DNA from: Spodoptera frugiperda
Taxonomy: Eukaryota; Arthropoda; Insecta; Lepidoptera; Noctuidae
Assembly (NCBI RefSeq): GCF_023101765.2
Contig: NC_064237.1
Location: 10,139,649-10,203,648, forward strand
Direction: 5' to 3'
DNA: 64,000 nucleotides
The position numbers and the translations under genes are program-made. This document shows, in pieces, positions 47,078-59,115 of the stretch (position 1 is its first letter; each line of letters opens with the position of its first letter). The notes beneath the pieces were generated by a model. The model did no database searches and was not told the DNA's origin. It worked only from the letters and a program-made list of their open reading frames with translations.

Positions 47078-47504
47078 GTACGTACACCTCTACAGACTCT
47101 CATTAACGAAACACGCGATATTCTTTTAAATATCATTACTGAAGACACAAATTGTACTATTAAGTCCTTAGTGGTTCGAACGAAATTATTTGAGAGAACG
47201 AAATTGTAACCTAGAGTTCACAAACAAAAGAGAGTAAGTAATTAAACTCGGTTCGTTTGTAAGGTTATTGAACCTTTTGTCTGTGCTTTTACGCTTTGTG
47301 AACTAATAGACGAGGTTTCTAAAAAATTGCTTCTTTGGTCTTTTGGTAAGGCGCTAGTGTTCAGTGTTTATGGTTCTATTGCTGCTCTTTTGAACGAGGA
47401 TATTACATGGAACTTGTCATTTAGCTGACAAACAGTGAGTGTTCTTTTCAATGTCCATTCTGTCTAGCTCTTCAAGAGATAGAAGGCTAAAAAATAAAAA
47501 TAGG

Positions 47505-47600
47505 ATAAGCAAAAAGGTGTAGATAGATTTTAAACGCTCAGAAAGTGGCATATTAGAATATGGACAATTGGCAACGTGTTTGTAGTATGGGACTGCATGT
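47505..47600 (+). repeat. Fragment of the same MITE family
   Basis: ATAAGCAAAAAGGTGTAGAT to TTTGTAGTATGGGA matches the middle of 46781-47077, without the ends. Confidence 0.8.
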
Positions 47601-47639
47601 TAAAATAAATAAAGGTTACAAGGAAATTTTACATTGTAA

Positions 47640-47815
47640 TCTATCAATATATTATGTAAAGCGAGTGAGAAATAAAAAGTACCAGATGTGTTATTCCAGA
47701 GCATAATCTACCTCTGTTCCAAATTTCCTCTCGATCCTATCAGCCGGTTTGACATGAAGTAGTCACAAACAAACATACAAACTTTCACATTTATTATATT
47801 ACTAGGATAAACATA
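47640..47815 (+). repeat. Dispersed repeat end
   Basis: TTCCAGAGCATAATCTACC, CTGTTCCAAATTTC, ATCCTATCAGCCGG and ACTTTCACATTTATTATATT are in the order seen at 52078-52260 and typical of lepidopteran RTE-like ends. Confidence 0.6.
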
Positions 47816-49227
47816 ACCAAAATCATTTCATAACTCCTTCCTATTTCTTTTGATCACGAACGAACAAAAAGCACCTGAAATGAGCTGAGCAAAGAATACT
47901 GAATCCGCGGGAATTGAGCGTCACCCTAAAACGTGATGACAGTTTTATCCGAAGGATCGGTGCATCTACGAAAACGAGGGTGGACTATAGACATTTCAAC
48001 ACATACAAACATAGCTATAGGTAGCTAAGGAAAATGTAAATAGTACCGAGCATATGGTGTTTTATGGGATTTGGTTTCATAACCAAATATGTTATTCATG
48101 TAATTGAAAATCAAATGTGGTGAACAATAATAGATTGTTATGAACAAAAGGATAAGAATTATAAGAGACAATTAAAATAAAATAAGGTTGTTCAGTAATA
48201 AAAAACCATATTAAAAAAAGCTAGTAATTATACAAACCCTTTGAACGAGATAGTCGGTAGTGTAAAACGTGATAAATACTAAAAACTGGGACTAGCGATA
48301 AACGATCATTTTGAAATCCATCAAGCAAACGTTTCTCGCAGTGGAGCAGTATTTTAACCGCAAAAAAATAGTATTCCCTTTTTTAAAAAATCATTTTCTA
48401 TTTTTTCGCAGCATTTCATAGGATCCTAGACGGCGGGATTTCATAATGCGTTGCATTTTCTGTACGGAGCGAGGGTCATTAAAATCTGCTGGAGCGAGAT
48501 AATGATAATTAGTGATGTGCTGCATTGGAAATGGTAGTCGACTGAATCGACTAATCGATTTAGCAGCTTGATTTACACCATAGATAAGCTTGCATGCATC
48601 GCAATTTCATTTTCGATTAAACTTATGCTTTTGTCTTTTCGTTTTAAGGCGGGTTTTTGACGCGTAATCTTGTTTATTATCAGATTTTATAGGTATTGTG
48701 CATAGTTTTAATAAGCAGTTTAGTTTAGTGGTTCAATTTGTTTCAGCGACGATACTGTTTTAACTTTTGTTTCATTTTAAAAGTTAAACGTGTTCTTGTA
48801 ACCACATATAGAATGAGGGATAAATACATACTTATAATAGTCCATTGTAAAACATACCATACTTAAATTATAACAGGATTAAAAATGGTATAAAATTGAC
48901 ATAATACCAACACGAGGATAAAATTCACATAGCAACTAAAATGTACTAAATAATCGATACAAAAACACAATCGACTAAACACATCGAATAACATAAACGT
49001 CACATCCCTAACAGTAATGATCACGACCGCAGACGTTCTCTGTGTAATTGATATATAACGAATTTTAAATTATAATGGCGATGGCGGTGTGAAACCTTCC
49101 ACGCCATTTCATCTTACAGCCACAAATTACGTGCTTATCATAACGAAGGGCCATTCAAATGTTTTATCGATATAAGGAAAGTGTAATTGAATAGAAATAT
49201 TTTGTTTAGGTATATTCTTTGTTACTC
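47816..49227. other. Non-coding stretch
   Basis: No gene signal. Confidence 0.5.
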
Positions 49228-49285
49228 TAAGAGATCAACTGAGGTGAGGTTTGTTATGACAAACCTCACCTCAGTTGATCTCTTA
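49228..49285. repeat. Perfect 27-bp hairpin with 4-nt loop
   Basis: TAAGAGATCAACTGAGGTGA and on to 49254 is exactly complementary to 49259-49285; loop TATG. Found 19 bp before the MITE at 49305. Confidence 0.95.
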
Positions 49286-49304
49286 TATGTAAAGTCCTTT
49301 ATAT

Positions 49305-50045
49305 CGACACCAGCAATTTATACTACGCTAACTCGAAATTTGGAAAAATCTTTTTTTATGCCAAGTTGCTTAAAATGTGTGTTTACATACGTCATAAAAA
49401 AATTGAGAAGAAATATGCAAAAATAAGAAAGTTACAAATCTTATAAAACGCTAAGTAAAGGTACTTTTTGAAATCACTCGATTTATATTACGCCAACTAT
49501 TATTAGCGGAGTGTGCGCGCGGATCACTTTGGTCAAAGTCCGTGCAACACTGCACTAACTCATAGTTAGCGTAGTTTAGTGCGTTCGTGTGTATACTTGT
49601 TCGTTTGTAAAATGAACGACTTAGCGACTTTTACATAGTAAATACTCATGTGTTAACGTATTAATTAGTTTATTAATGGTACGTTGACTATTATTTTTGT
49701 AAGTAAGTACATGTTCTTTATAAAATATTGAAATATGCATCAGATGATTGATCATGCACTACGACGTCCCGTACTACACTACGCTAACATAAGTTAGACG
49801 TGTATAAGATGTATTTTTTTTTTGATGAATTACGTTTATATACGGCTAACTTGCGCTAAATCAAAAAATAGAAATAATTAAGGAAATATAAATATGAGAT
49901 ATTACAATGAATAAATTAAATATTAAGCATACCAAATTTCAAAAAAGTATCTTAATTAATGTAAAAGTTATCACGTTTTTCCCTTTAAACGCCTCTACTG
50001 TAAAGTACGCTTTTTGAGTTAGCGCAGTATAAATTGCTGGTGTCG
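49305..50045 (-). mobile_element. MITE, CGACACCAGC family, copy 2 (741 bp)
   Basis: Inverted relative to the copy at 34217 and nearly the same length. Flanked by the 4-bp duplication ATAT (49301-49304, 50046-50049). Confidence 0.92.
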
Positions 50046-50112
50046 ATATGTAAAGGAGAGAGATTTTTTCTATTTAGCTATAACTAAATCAGTATGTAGG
50101 TTCATTCATACA

Positions 50113-50270
50113 GATGGGACCCAGTAGGGCTGATGCTTCATTCGGGGCTCTGACTCGAAAAGCAGGAGTAGGAACGGGGTAGTTTTTAGTCAGTAAATTT
50201 TGACACTCACTCTCGCCTCGCCCAAGGCGGGAGAAGTCATTGGATGATTTTTCGCCCTGAAAAAAAAAGG
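50113..50270 (+). mobile_element. Truncated R1-like 3' tail
   Basis: Begins in the GATGGGACCCAGTAGGGCTG part of the 3' UTR and ends in an A run. An 8-bp duplication TTCATACA flanks it (50105-50112, 50271-50278). Confidence 0.88.
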
Positions 50271-50278
50271 TTCATACA

Positions 50279-52077
50279 TTTATTTATCTACATATTTTAA
50301 GGTTTACAATGTGAAAAAGTAATTTATTTTTAAATCTTCATTACACTTTTAATAGTTAATACCAAACTATATTATCAAAATACCGAGTAAATAGTACCCA
50401 GAGCAATGCATTTGATTCTCCCCCGGCATCCATCAAAACTTTAACTAAGAGCAACGTTTCCAAAGTTTGTCAGTTCTGAAGTGTTTCCTAAATGCGCACA
50501 ATCACATTTATCAAATAAGATGTATGTGCCCCAAACACAGGTATGACAGTAAAAACTTGTACGGTACTCGAGTGAAATTGATTTGTGACTACACTCATCT
50601 CCAACTTTGTAATGATAGCGACTTAACTGTAGTTAGTTACTCAAACAGTTAGACTACAAATTATAATTGACTTTGGTCTTCGAAAGATTATAATTGAATT
50701 GGGTAGATGACAAATTGATTTTTGTTTTAATGTCCATCTTGTAGATTGTTTTAAAATATTAGATATGTATTTTTATTTTCTTACGGAAACAAATACTTTC
50801 GGAGATACATCAATTTGTAATATCGCGTGACGTCACTTCTAGGTATATTTTATGCGTAGATTAACGTATTTGCTCCAAATTTTGGTTCGTTTTGTCTAAG
50901 TATTGTTGTCTTAAATTTCAAAATAAAAAAATACGTATCTAATATTTTACTAAATAGATTTTTAATTTTCGGTCGGCATCATTCCTATAGTCGAAGCTTT
51001 TTGAATTGTGATTATATTTAGCTACTTTTCTGAATGCCACACAATGAAATCAAAAAGAGAATTTCGCATCACTAGTGTCAGTTACAGTGCAGTGACAAAA
51101 ATATCCTATACGATTTCAAATAAACAACTTCAAAGGCAAAATTGTTACGATAAATTCCACAAAAAACTATTCTTTGTTATTTAGTTTTTTCCGGGAGCGA
51201 GTTCAATAGAGATTTATGTTGCCAAACTCACCTGCAATATAGGAAAAATCCTATTGTGAACTTTTTTAAATATCAAATATCTCTTCATTCACCGTAACCA
51301 TACCAATATTTTATCATAGGTACCGAAAATTTATTCAGAAGGAAAATCTTCATAATCGGATATCGTCCATTATTGACATTCTGTGCTCGCACCCTGAATA
51401 CAGGATGGCCGTTTTTTGATTCCGTCCGTTGCAAAAATCATTACCATTATAATTCGACCGTCAATTTTTACAAAGTATTTATAAATTAATGATTGTTATT
51501 TGCACCTGCTAAATAAATAAACATAAAATTTCGCGTCATTTGAATGGTGAATACGCGTATGAATTATATTACTGATTTTGAAATCCAAATTCAATAATAT
51601 CATTATTTAAAATGTATGTGCGTGTCATGTCATGTATTATTGCAGAGAAGATAGTGGCCACAGATAGATGCCGTTCTTAGTTTCTAACTCAGCATTGAAT
51701 TTAATAGTACCATTAGGATAAATCTGAGAAAAGATCTTTACTGTTAGATAAGCTGCACCGTTGCATTTTATGAATTCTCTTTATCAAATATATGAAATTT
51801 ATGTTTCTCGTTTTATTAAGTTAGATAAAAGGTCTTGAATTCGTTATATTTTTCTGTGCAAAGGCTCTACTTCGATTGAACCACTGTGAATGGCAGGCCA
51901 AATGCCTCGACTTTATTCAATTACTGACTGTCAAAGGAAAAAGCTACTGTTCTCTGCAGCTTATATCCATTTTGCTTTTGTTTTAAAACAGTGGACAGGG
52001 TTATGAAGCTCAAAAATGTTTGTTGGTATTGGAAAAAGGCTCCCTTTCATCCGATTTCAAGTATTATATAACACTGG
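50279..52077. other. Non-coding stretch
   Basis: No convincing exon, RNA or element. Confidence 0.5.
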
Positions 52078-52260
52078 CTTCTGCACGCGTCTCGTGTTCT
52101 CGTCGGATAAAGAGTAGCGTATGTTCTATTTCAGACCATAATCTAATCCTGTTCCAAATTTCATCCCGATCACTTCAGCCGTTCAGACGTGATTGAGTAA
52201 CAAACGTACACACAAACTTTTGCATTTATAAGTAAGAAAAAGTAAGATAGGAAGATGACG
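52078..52260 (+). repeat. Dispersed repeat end
   Basis: CTGGCTTCTGCACGCGTCTC start, CAGACCATAATCTAATCC, TCCAAATTTCATCCCGATC and TTTTGCATTTATAAGTA end. Confidence 0.6.
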
Positions 52261-52857
52261 TTTCATTTCAGTTCAAGTGGCATACATAAATGTATTATTA
52301 TATAATAATATATTGTACATATTTTTTTATCCTTATTAATTTGTCTCATGAAATAAAGTTGCCTTTTGTTTTACGCCAAAATTATATCACTAGAAGAATT
52401 TATAACTCAGAACCTTAATGCTAAATGCCAACGCCTACTTCACTACCCGAGCAAATGTTAGTTTAGCAAAATGAATAAAGACAAAGTAACGTCAATAGAG
52501 TCTAGTTTTGCTCGTACTTTAGCAGCATAATAAATTAAATAATAATCTTAATCTGGAAGTACTAAACTCTGCTCGTTTATTTTTAAGCTAAGCCTACTTA
52601 GCCTAATCTTATCCTATAGTTAATTTATCATACTTTTCCACTTCAAGGTTGTTGACGGTAACAGTGATTTATTAGATGGAAAGATTATTTCAGATGCTTG
52701 TATCCAAGAATTGTGCTCATTGATATTGATCATTCTCAAGGTCAATGTTTCTATAATAAAGATTAAACTATTTGCTTATAAACTTTCAGCTTAATGTTGA
52801 TTGACTATATCTTAATACCATTGGTATTTTTGTACACACTATAATAATTAAGACTAT

Positions 52858-53115
52858 CATCACCATCATCATCATTAACAGCCAGAAGACATTCATTGCT
52901 AGACAAAGACCTCCCCTTAGTCTTCCACGCCGTATGGCAGCTGACCACCTACACACAATGGCTCCCCACGACTCTGGACGTCGATCCACCTAGCGGGAGG
53001 TCTGCCCACGCTTCATGTTCCAGTTCGTGTTCTCCACTCGATCACTTTCCTGGCCCATTCTTCGAGCGATGTGGCCTGCTTATTTTCAGGCTGCAGATTT
53101 TGCGAGCTATTTCGG
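52858..53115 (+). repeat. Dispersed repeat with ATC-rich head
   Basis: CATCACCATCATCATCATTA then GACATTCATTGCTAGAC, CCACCTAGCGGGAGGTCTGC, TTCTTCGAGCGATGTGGCC. GC-richer than its surroundings; matches a family recalled from Lepidoptera (LINE 3' end type). No second copy here. Confidence 0.55.
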
Positions 53116-53457
53116 TAACTAGTTCTTTGGCAAATTATCACTATTGCTAATATTTAACATTGATTGGTTTCATTTTATTTCACGTACAATGAAATATCAC
53201 ATGCTAAGCAAAGTCTCGAATTAAATCTTACCACAATAAAAATAAAAATATAACTTAGTAATACCTCTCAATAGCAATAAACCACAAACGACCTGAACGT
53301 TTGAAAAATGAAAACTACAATAGTGCAGCCCAAACCGGAAATTAAATCTCCATACACAACAATAGGTTTTGCTTACCTGCCACTGAGGTGAAATACTGAA
53401 TTTTATCAGTCACCAACGATTGTATATTGTTGCTTTGCTTAATGTTATATATTTACA

Positions 53458-53612
53458 ACTAGCCTCTGCCAGCTGCTTCGCCCGCATTTTCATTTTATCC
53501 CAAGGGTTGGTTCCCAAGTCAGCTCATAACCTAATACCAAATTTCATGAATCGTGATCCGTCCGTCAGCACAAACTTTTACATGTATAATATTTATACAG
53601 TAAGATGCTGTG
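53458..53612 (+). repeat. Dispersed repeat end
   Basis: ACTAGCCTCTGCCAGCTGCT start, CATAACCTAATACCAAATTTC, CACAAACTTTTACATGTATA end. Confidence 0.6.
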
Positions 53613-54586
53613 ATTAATGCTAATTCTTCTTCAAACTGGCCTTATTCGTAGTGGTTTGCTTTTCCATGATCCACTTTCAGTAACAAAAATAAAATCAAAG
53701 TAATCTAAATCACTGATCGCTAATGATCTAATAAGTACAAGCAAGCAATATATTCTGCAAGATGACAGGATAATAATCATTATCGTAACAATCAAAATTA
53801 ACTTTCAAATTATCAATTATTCACAGCCAATTTACGCCTTCAAATACAATAATATCAACATGAAAATTTTAACACAATAACGAACAAGTTGCACGAGACG
53901 ATAAAAAAATCATCGTGACACGAAATTGCTTCTAACAAGAATGACCCGTCGGCTGTCGGCTGTCGGCTCGCTCATTTGTCAAGGGTGACGCGACGAAATA
54001 AATATGTCGTATCGTATGGCTGGAAGCGAGTTTTGTTGTAATGGACTTAATGATTACATGGGCATGATCATGACAGCAGAAGGGCAAGCCAGAAACTGCC
54101 CCACTGCCCCCGTTGGGGGAACAAATATCTTACTTCTTTTTCCTTCTTTTAATTGGATGTCAAACACGCAGTCCATCTGATAGGAAAACGACAGATATCA
54201 GAATGTTCTTATATATAACTGTCTCGTGTCTCATGGCCATGTAATTATAGCAACGCCCACATTCTTCAAATCAGGATATAATAATGTTTGACGTTCTCAG
54301 ATGTATGTGGGTGGTATTATTACTTTAGAGTTAGCAAATGTCTTCGCAAAAGAGATGTATTACTCTTCACTTTGCGTAATTTGTTTCTGGGTTAGATTTT
54401 CCAAATCACTTTATTTATGATATACTTTCTTCTTTATCTTCCAGTTATGTTGTTAGGAAACATTATTAGGTAAATGGCAAGTGACTTTAGACATAAACAA
54501 CAGTTGTGCTACAATATTTAGATACCACTACAGACTATAAACTTGGACTTGCAAATGGAAATTGAATTGAATTGGCAGCAAAAAAA
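53613..54586. other. Non-coding stretch
   Basis: A short CGGCTGT tandem near 53950 and a CCCCCGTTGGGGG hairpin near 54107; no gene. Confidence 0.5.
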
Positions 54587-54659
54587 TGTTTCCGCCCGGG
54601 ATCGAACCGGGGACCTTGTGCGTGTAAAGCACACGTGATAACCACTACACTACGGAAAC
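54587..54659 (-). tRNA. tRNA-Val (TAC)
   Basis: 73 nt, starting GTTTCCG and ending CGGAAACA without encoded CCA. A 5-bp anticodon stem TGTGC/GCACA encloses loop TTTACAC, so the anticodon is TAC (valine, GTA codons). Box A TAGTGTAGTGG and box B GGTTCGATCCC are intact. A run of seven T follows for polymerase III termination. Leader is TATCAA. Confidence 0.97.
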
Positions 54660-55485
54660 TTGATAGGCAGAGTTCTAATTTACTTTCAAAGTCAGAACCT
54701 AGAAATGTAATAACCACTTTAAATGCGTCAACGTTCCCTTATTTCTTAAATATCTTTAACTATAAATCAAAATGATATAGATGACCAAAAAGGTCATTTA
54801 ATAACAAAGAAAGTACTTGCCCACACAAAACGAATGGCCCACGAAACAACATGTTTGTAATCTACTGCAAGTTTGCAACCAATTTCAATTGATAATAATT
54901 ATAATTTACGAGCCAATATATCAGTATGGCGTATAATCGATGAATTATCTTTATGAATACCAATATTCTGTTATTAATAATTCATGCGATTACATGCTAG
55001 GTCTGTTACGAAATTAATGACATTTCATATTGTTTTCGAGGGCAGAGTGGCTTCTGTTTCCATCATACATTACATTCCTTTTTTTGAATACTCTCCGAAT
55101 AGGTAGCTGAAAGCATAAATCATTTGTAAGTTTTATAGAGTTACACAACACACACACAACAAGAAGGGGTGGGCAGAGATGCACATTACCTAGTATACGG
55201 CAGTCGCACTTACCACCAACGAGTTGAAATTTTCGAAAAATCAAAACCGAACTCAACCATTTTGCAGTTATAGAGTTACTTTACATTTGAAGTAAAGGTT
55301 ATTTAGGTGATCGTCTATTAGTTTTCTTAATAGTAATAATTAGATAAGAATAATACAATAATTTTGGTGAATTATAAGCATTCAAGAAAAATAATCAAAA
55401 ACAAAATATACTAGACAATTTCTACTGCTGGTACGAAAATCTTGTAACTAATTTCAATAGATATCTATCTTACCTAATAAAAAAA

Positions 55486-55558
55486 TGTTTCCGCCCGGGA
55501 TCGAACCGGGGACCTTGTGCGTGTGAAGCACACGTGATAACCGCTACACTACGGAAAC
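55486..55558 (-). tRNA. tRNA-Val (CAC)
   Basis: 73 nt with the same stems; loop TTCACAC gives anticodon CAC (GTG codons). T-run terminator follows. Leader TATCAA. Mirror partner of 55948-56020. Confidence 0.97.
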
Positions 55559-55947
55559 TTGATACTGGTCCACGCAATTTGTCATTCGCCATTTAAATTA
55601 GTAGGAACCACTTTCACTTCCAATGTACAAAATGCCTCGAGGCACTAAATACAAGTACGTAGTATTAGCTAACAAGAATGCGTACCATTGAATGTCAGTA
55701 GGTTTATTATTTGCCCATAAAAATATCAACAGTGGACGGTCATGTATGGCTATTGTGATGATGATGAGGAAGACCTAATAATGGCTACAATTACAAAGCT
55801 TAAGTCTTTGACTGTACAATAGAAAACTGTTGAAGGCAAATCCTCCGCTAACGTCGGTCACCGGTGACTCCCGTGGCGTTTAAAGTGTTAAAATTGTTCT
55901 ACATTTACTGCAAATGGCGAATGACAAATTGCGTGGACTAGTATCTA

Positions 55948-56020
55948 GTTTCCGTAGTGTAGCGGTTATCACGTGTGCTTCACACGCACAAGGTCCCCGG
56001 TTCGATCCCGGGCGGAAACA
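55948..56020 (+). tRNA. tRNA-Val (CAC)
   Basis: 73 nt, anticodon CAC at 55981-55983, intact boxes, TTTT terminator close behind. Sequence identical in the body to 55486-55558. Confidence 0.97.
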
Positions 56021-56212
56021 GTTTTGCTTATGTTTTTTCTCCAGGCACTCCATAAGCTTTCTACCATTTTCACTTAACCAATTATACGTAACCAAGCACT
56101 TTTCTTATGTCTACTGGCTTTCATATTTTCTTTTGAACTTATTTTTACATTATATGTATAGCGCCAAAGCATTTAAGTATTTTTGTAATGCTAAATCTAT
56201 GGTTTAACTAAA

Positions 56213-56366
56213 AGCTTTTTTTAAGGGGGTAAAATCATCCAATGACTTTTCTCTCCATGGGCGAGGCGAGAAGAAGTGTCTACTACTGACTAAAAACCAC
56301 CCGTTCCTACTCCTGCTTTACGAGCCGGAGCCCCGGTAAACCCGCTAGGTAATCCGTGGCTCCGGA
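56213..56366 (-). mobile_element. Truncated R1-like 3' tail, minus
   Basis: Complement runs from CCGGAGCCACGGATTACC to an A run. A 9-bp duplication TTAACTAAA flanks it (56204-56212, 56367-56375). It lies 41 bp upstream of a tRNA-Val gene. Confidence 0.93.
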
Positions 56367-56406
56367 TTAACTAAATGCTGTTCCACATTATCGCTTTATG
56401 AATCAA

Positions 56407-56479
56407 GTTTCCGTAGTGTAGTGGTTATCACGTGTGCTTTACACGCACAAGGCCCCCGGTTCGATCCCGGGCGGAAACA
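56407..56479 (+). tRNA. tRNA-Val (TAC)
   Basis: 73 nt, loop TTTACAC, anticodon TAC. The variable region has one base different from the others (AGGCC for AGGTC). A TTTTT terminator follows. Confidence 0.96.
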
Positions 56480-56645
56480 GTGGTTTTTAGTCAGTTATTT
56501 TTATTATTACGTCTGGCAAGTGCAATGGTAGCAAACCTTTTATTGGTTTATTAGTCCCATGGCATAGCTGTGAACTGCAAGGACTATTGATCTTATAGAC
56601 AGGATAAAGTTTTATCATTAGTATATTATACTTATTTTATATACC

Positions 56646-56930
56646 AACTAGCTACTCCGGCGCGGTTTCACCCGCTCAACTCGGCTCCTATGGGTCGTAG
56701 CGTGATGTTTTATAGTCCTGACCTTTATATAATCTCTATATAATACTAATCAATTGTTGACACGTTAGTCTCACTAAAACTCGACATTAGCTGGATCTAT
56801 TTAAATAATATTGAATTTAGCTAGACTTGAATTTATTTATGGAAGTCCAGGAAAGGCTTAAAAGGTAAGAACTAAATGTTTGAAGCAGCACGACGCTGCT
56901 GGGTCAGCTAGTAGTATATATAACAATTAT
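56646..56930 (+). repeat. Dispersed repeat with CTAGCT ends
   Basis: Starts ACTAGCTACTCCGGCGCGG and ends GCTGCTGGGTCAGCTAGTA; the outer 7 bases pair. Recalled as a lepidopteran dispersed family; class unknown. Confidence 0.55.
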
Positions 56931-57074
56931 AAGCTTTACAAAGACGTAACCAGTCGCAGTAATACTGTATTTTAAAGCGCTCCAGTTTGCATGCAATGCC
57001 TATGTACGAAGTGAAAGCTCAAAGCTGTTCTACTTAGTTCAATACTGCGACAAAATTAGACAAGTCAGTATCAA

Positions 57075-57147
57075 GTTTCCGTAGTGTAGCGGTTATCACG
57101 TGTGCTTCACACGCACAAGGTCCCCGGTTCGATCCCGGGCGGAAACA
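57075..57147 (+). tRNA. tRNA-Val (CAC)
   Basis: 73 nt, loop TTCACAC, intact boxes, TTTT terminator right after the end, leader TATCAA. Confidence 0.97.
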
Positions 57148-57873
57148 TTTTGTTTTACTATCACTTTAAATAATAAACCTGACATCAAAAAATTTTCAAG
57201 TTCGCCATGGATGCACTGAATCAAGCACTTTAAGTGATTTATTTCTAATATTGTCAAACTAACTTACTTATCAATTATCAAAACTAATCAAACATCTCAT
57301 TTGTGTCATTTTCCTTAACATCACACTCTTGTAACTTATATACTCGTAATTAAGTCATCGATATGACCCAAGCAAGAGCATTAATTCCCTACATCACTCA
57401 TATTGACAATTATAATGCAGAAGACATTAATAAGGTGGAAATATCTTCTATAGAGTCCATCAGTATTTTTGTATTATCTTACATATTTATTTTGATTTAC
57501 TGATTTTGGATTTTTTAACTTGTGGAACCACTAAACTGATATTGTTTCCTATGCCATAAGTGTGTTTGTTATAATTATATACGTGGCCTAGTACAAAGTG
57601 AACCTGTGATACGGGCCACCAGCCGTGCCAACCTTCGAGTTTATTAGTCGTTGGTTTGGAATAAGTTAAGTAATATGAACTAACTGCCGTACTCAGTCAA
57701 TTAATGGTTATTTAAACTATTCCTTAGTAACGATTTTGTACTGAAAACTATTGCTAAGGACTGGGTTAAGTAACCATTAAATGACTCTGATTATGGCAGT
57801 TAATGTTTAAAACGATGTGAAAAACAATACTTGATATAAAATTGCTATAGAATAAATGAATCTACAAAAAAAA
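57148..57873. other. Spacer between tRNA genes
   Basis: AT-rich; no gene. Confidence 0.55.
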
Positions 57874-57946
57874 TGTTTCCGCCCGGGATCGAACCGGGGA
57901 CCTTGTGCGTGTGAAGCACACGTGATAACCGCTACACTACGGAAAC
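57874..57946 (-). tRNA. tRNA-Val (CAC)
   Basis: 73 nt, anticodon CAC, intact boxes, eight-T terminator. Leader TACCAA; its 5' flank (TAAATTAGAGCTCC) resembles that of the 54587 gene (TAAATTAGAACTCT). Confidence 0.97.
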
Positions 57947-58189
57947 TTGGTACATGGAGCTCTAATTTAGTTGCAATATTGGACAAAGTAGAGCAGCTTT
58001 CACTCGACCTTGAATACGGCAAATGTAAGGCTTACTGGTGCACTAGTATTATTATGAGCAATCACATGTAGCTGTTGAATTTAAATGAATAGAATAATAT
58101 CTTTGTAAACTACATCATCATCTTCATCAATATATAAGCTACAAGACGTAGGTACACTGTACACTATGGATGCATTAAAGTGATTTAAT

Positions 58190-58280
58190 CTGAATTGGAT
58201 TTGACGTCCACTGCTGAACATAGGCCTCACCTTCCAGATCAGGTAGGTTGGAAACGATCTGTATCCAGCAGCTGCCTAAA
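58190..58280 (+). repeat. Dispersed repeat fragment
   Basis: TTTGACGTCCACTGCTGAACATAGGCC is cut from a repeat recalled from lepidopteran genomes (CCACTGCTG-ACATAGGCCTC core). Confidence 0.5.
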
Positions 58281-59007
58281 ATTATTGTTAGGTTCATAGA
58301 TTGTAGGTGCAACTATTTAGTCATATAGCGCAAAAAAAAATTCTATGGTCCTAAAATAAAAACATAACTAGTCAAAATCCGTATAAAAATATAAAAATAC
58401 TGGTCAAAATTGGAGTAAGCTAAACATAGAGGCCATTATTTTGAATTTGTAAAATTCAAATAGATTTTTTACAATGAATGCACAGCAAAGTTTTAAAAAT
58501 TTAATCCCGTACGGTATTTATTAAAAGGACAAAACAAACTTTTATTTATTTCACTGTATCATACAATGCAAACCCAAAACATTGTGCAATGAACTAAATA
58601 GTTTAATGGAAAATATGTTTTAGAACCAAAACACAGGGTCTAAATTAAAGTTTTAGCATTTTTTTCGAATTCCTGTTAATCAGAGCTGACTGCTATTTAT
58701 TTAAATTCAATGGGCTCCACCTGACTGCCGTTACCCCAGTTTTATGTTTATTGTAGTCCTGCCCATTCACGATTCTTTCGATCCTAGCTTGCTTTAGTTT
58801 GAATTCAAATGACTTTTTCGGCTCACTCATTTTCTCTATTTTTCCATTTTCCACTCACATTCGTTGGTCAGTGCTAAACAATTTATTATTTTGATTCTGC
58901 TTTTTTGTTATTGTTTGTTCCTATTTCAGAGCAAGTTATACAATTTGTTTATAGTTTTCGTGGGATTCTTTTTTATTTTTATTTTTAAACGTTGCACTAA
59001 GTTTTTC
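58281..59007. other. Non-coding stretch
   Basis: No gene signal. Confidence 0.5.
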
Positions 59008-59115
59008 CCCGGTAACATGAGTGCGTTTATACCCAGTTAAGTTGGCACCCAGACCGGATTTGAACCCACTACACGTTACTTGGTACACGGTTGCTCAGCC
59101 ACTGCGCCAAAAGTG
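59008..59115 (-). mobile_element. tRNA-like SINE fragment, second family
   Basis: Minus strand TGGCGCAGTGGCTGAGCAAC (box A-like), GGGTTCAAATCC (box B-like), then ATAAACGCACTCATG, the order of the 33705 copy. Confidence 0.6.

Larger units (their letters stand above)
55486..56020. repeat. 109-bp inverted duplication carrying two tRNA-Val genes
   Basis: 55486-55594 and 55912-56020 pair in exact register (sum 111506) over the 73-nt tRNA plus 36 bp of 5' flank, with about two mismatches, both in the flank. Spacer 317 bp. Confidence 0.93.

Noticed and set aside
51225..51300. Splice-like GCAG|GTGAGT on the minus strand
   Set aside because: Reading as acceptor gives an early stop, and no supporting exon is visible.
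53340..53420. Possible minus-strand exon ending at a CAG|GTAAGC donor
   Set aside because: The donor is good, but the upstream acceptor lacks a pyrimidine tract and no phase-matched neighbour was found.
54572..58071. Frames of 60-97 codons crossing the tRNA genes
   Set aside because: They read through tRNA bodies (CFRPGSNRGPCACEAH on one side) and have no protein meaning.
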